DNA of 64,000 nucleotides from assembly GCA_003152315.1 (NCBI GenBank), contig PLZV01000011.1, positions 1 through 64,000 of the forward strand, written 5' to 3'. The stretch comes from Verrucomicrobiota bacterium (GTDB taxonomy: Bacteria; Verrucomicrobiota; Verrucomicrobiia; Palsa-1439). Shown piece by piece: positions 62,901 to 64,000 of this stretch (positions within the stretch are counted from its first letter, which is position 1; the number at the start of each line of letters is the position of its first letter). The notes under the pieces are model-generated. The model did not search any database, had not been told where the DNA came from, and saw only the letters and a list, made by a program, of their open reading frames with translations. The position numbers were made by a program, and so were the translations under genes.

Positions 62901-64000
62901 TCGAAACTGAAATTGGACGTCGAGTTGTCGGTAGCCGAGTCCGAGAGCGTCGCGCCGGTGACCATGTTCGATCAGGTGATGGTAATCACTATCGAGTTCA
63001 GGCCGGTCCGCTGCAGGACAAACTGCAAGCTGTACGGGGTCAGGTTGGCGAATCCGCCGAAGGAGTTCGTGGTGAGGGAATCCTTGGCCAGCGAGGTGAA
63101 GTCTCCGCTAGTGCCCAGCAGGGAACCATCGGCCAAATTGATGCGTTTGCGGACGTCGATGGGAGTGGCATCGCTAAACTTCCCATAAACTTTCCCGAAC
63201 AGGGCGTAACCTGCGACGCCGGAGCCCTGGGAGCTGGAGCCGAAGCCGTCGCCGCTGATGCGCTTGGGGTTGTTGTTTCCGTCGGCAAAATCGAACAACC
63301 CGAACCGGAACCCCTGCGAACTGGTCCCATTTGGCGGGATACCGCTGGGAATGAATTTGAATGTAGCTGTTAGCGTGTCCCCGATGTTCAACTGGATGGG
63401 AGGACTATTGGTGTCGGGGGTGAAGTAGGTAATGGCCTGGAGGGCGCTGCCGGCGACCGTAAACGTCATGTTGCTGGTCACGGCGGTGAGTGTTCCCGGG
63501 GTTGACGCCCACCAGGCAGAACTCATCGGGAGGTTCTGATTGGTGTTCACGCCGCTGCTCCACGTGTCGTCGAGAACCAGAGTCGTGGGAACCTTCAGCG
63601 CGCTGAACGGGGATGCGGTGCACGAGTTGTAGGCCAGCGTTCGATACCAGTAGGTCGCGTTGGCCACCACGCCTGTATCGTGGTAGGTCGTGACGTTACC
63701 TCCCAGCGTGGCGATTTGCGCCCAGGATCCCGGGCTGCCAGCAGCGTCCGGCGCCCGATCGATTTCGAAGCCGGTTACGCCCGAAGAGTACTCGGACCAT
63801 GACAGGTCGACTTCATTCGTGGCAATGATGGCTGCGCTGAGAGCCACAGGAGGGCCGGGGCGAGCCGCGAGTGCCAGACTGAATTGGTATCCACCGGCAA
63901 CGGCCACTACCCCATTTAGTCCGCCGGGGATGGTCACTTCGCCGTCGCCATTGTAGCCCCAGCCGACGACCGTGCCATCGCGCTTCAAGGCCAGATTGTG
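59997..64000 (-). pseudogene. Giant secreted GH28-type pectinase-like protein, broken and partial
   Basis: One gene can be followed on the minus strand from the right edge to 59997. Parts in order: RCC1-type repeat (LKRDGTVVGWGYNGDGEV), a fibronectin-III-like region (about 63.6-63.8 kb), a lectin-like beta sandwich, four Ig-like repeats (ITTEPQGQSVFEGQNATFTV, then similar units), a GH28 pectin-lyase barrel (GALGDGMTNNAAAIQSTINA, SPNTDGMD, NGDDNIEIGG, GHGVSIGS and RMKSDNDRGG as catalytic blocks) and a tail with DPDGDGISNTNEFLSGTDPT. It is interrupted by TGA at 62974-62972, where VITIT-W-SNMVTG would be expected, and by a one-base deletion near 60573, after LVLNA. Its start is beyond the window. 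Active-site blocks are intact. Confidence 0.75.

Noticed and set aside
1-64000. CRISPR array, rRNA genes, insertion sequence transposases
   Set aside because: None found by eye: no regular direct-repeat/spacer series, no rRNA-like stretch and no DDE or HUH transposase frame; only a recombinase and short repeats are present.

Overview
The window is high-GC bacterial DNA that looks like a member of the Verrucomicrobiota, close to the Pedosphaera/Limisphaerales group. This is inferred from family content, not from a marker-gene search. The clues are a secreted protein built of GloVer-type repeats, a giant secreted pectin-lyase protein with Ig-like repeats and a DPDGDG-type tail, tandem membrane-TPR (TMTC-like) genes, an ECF sigma/anti-sigma pair behind rtcB, and a Pho regulon with polyphosphate genes. 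No rRNA and no intact tRNA gene were seen.

Layout. 1-1.8 kb is a graveyard: the start of a CsbD gene, a zinc-ribbon/ankyrin gene with an in-frame TGA, and fragments of a metallophosphoesterase and an HNH endonuclease. 1.8-6.6 kb (+) is a tight cluster: a ClpA-like AAA+ unfoldase whose second ATPase module lacks key residues, a 145-aa unknown, an unlisted 40-aa ORF that overlaps the next start by ATGA, and an RNase J-like beta-CASP metallohydrolase. I do not recognise this combination; it is the best candidate for an undescribed system. About 6.6-16.9 kb is a lower-GC island: a proteasome-like Ntn hydrolase (+), then on the minus strand two DNA methyltransferases, a fused GIY-YIG-like/SF2 helicase, a methylase remnant, a small ORF, a HEPN-like protein and an unknown, all preceded by a large serine recombinase.

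17.7-24.4 kb (-) reads as one run: rtcB, ECF sigma factor, anti-sigma factor, a secreted small protein, yqeY and two tandem TMTC-like genes. 24.4-25.2 kb is a repeat-rich gap followed by the GloVer gene. 26.9-42.5 kb is a phosphate supercluster: phoR, an orphan receiver protein, pstSCAB, phoU, a ROK kinase, ppx, ppk and a HD-CHAD protein on the minus strand, then divergent DUF47/pit and a separate phoB. Direct repeats with an 11-bp period (GTTAC-like) lie upstream of pstS, between phoR and the pit operon, and upstream of phoB; they are good PHO-box candidates that would tie uptake, storage as polyphosphate and signalling together.

42.6-46.8 kb holds ilvD and a nucleoside-salvage run (cdd, punA, pyrimidine phosphorylase). 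Then follow a membrane-spermidine synthase fusion, a family B DNA polymerase that seems to have lost its proofreading residues, a PA2779-like small protein, a TIM-barrel epimerase, a TPR protein, a UbiA/EboC-like prenyltransferase, a membrane-TPR protein, a glycosyltransferase broken by an in-frame TAA, an AraC-type regulator with a PocR domain and, running off the right edge, a giant secreted protein broken by an in-frame TGA and a one-base frameshift. Three otherwise open frames with single internal stops in one 64-kb window suggest recent decay or assembly errors.
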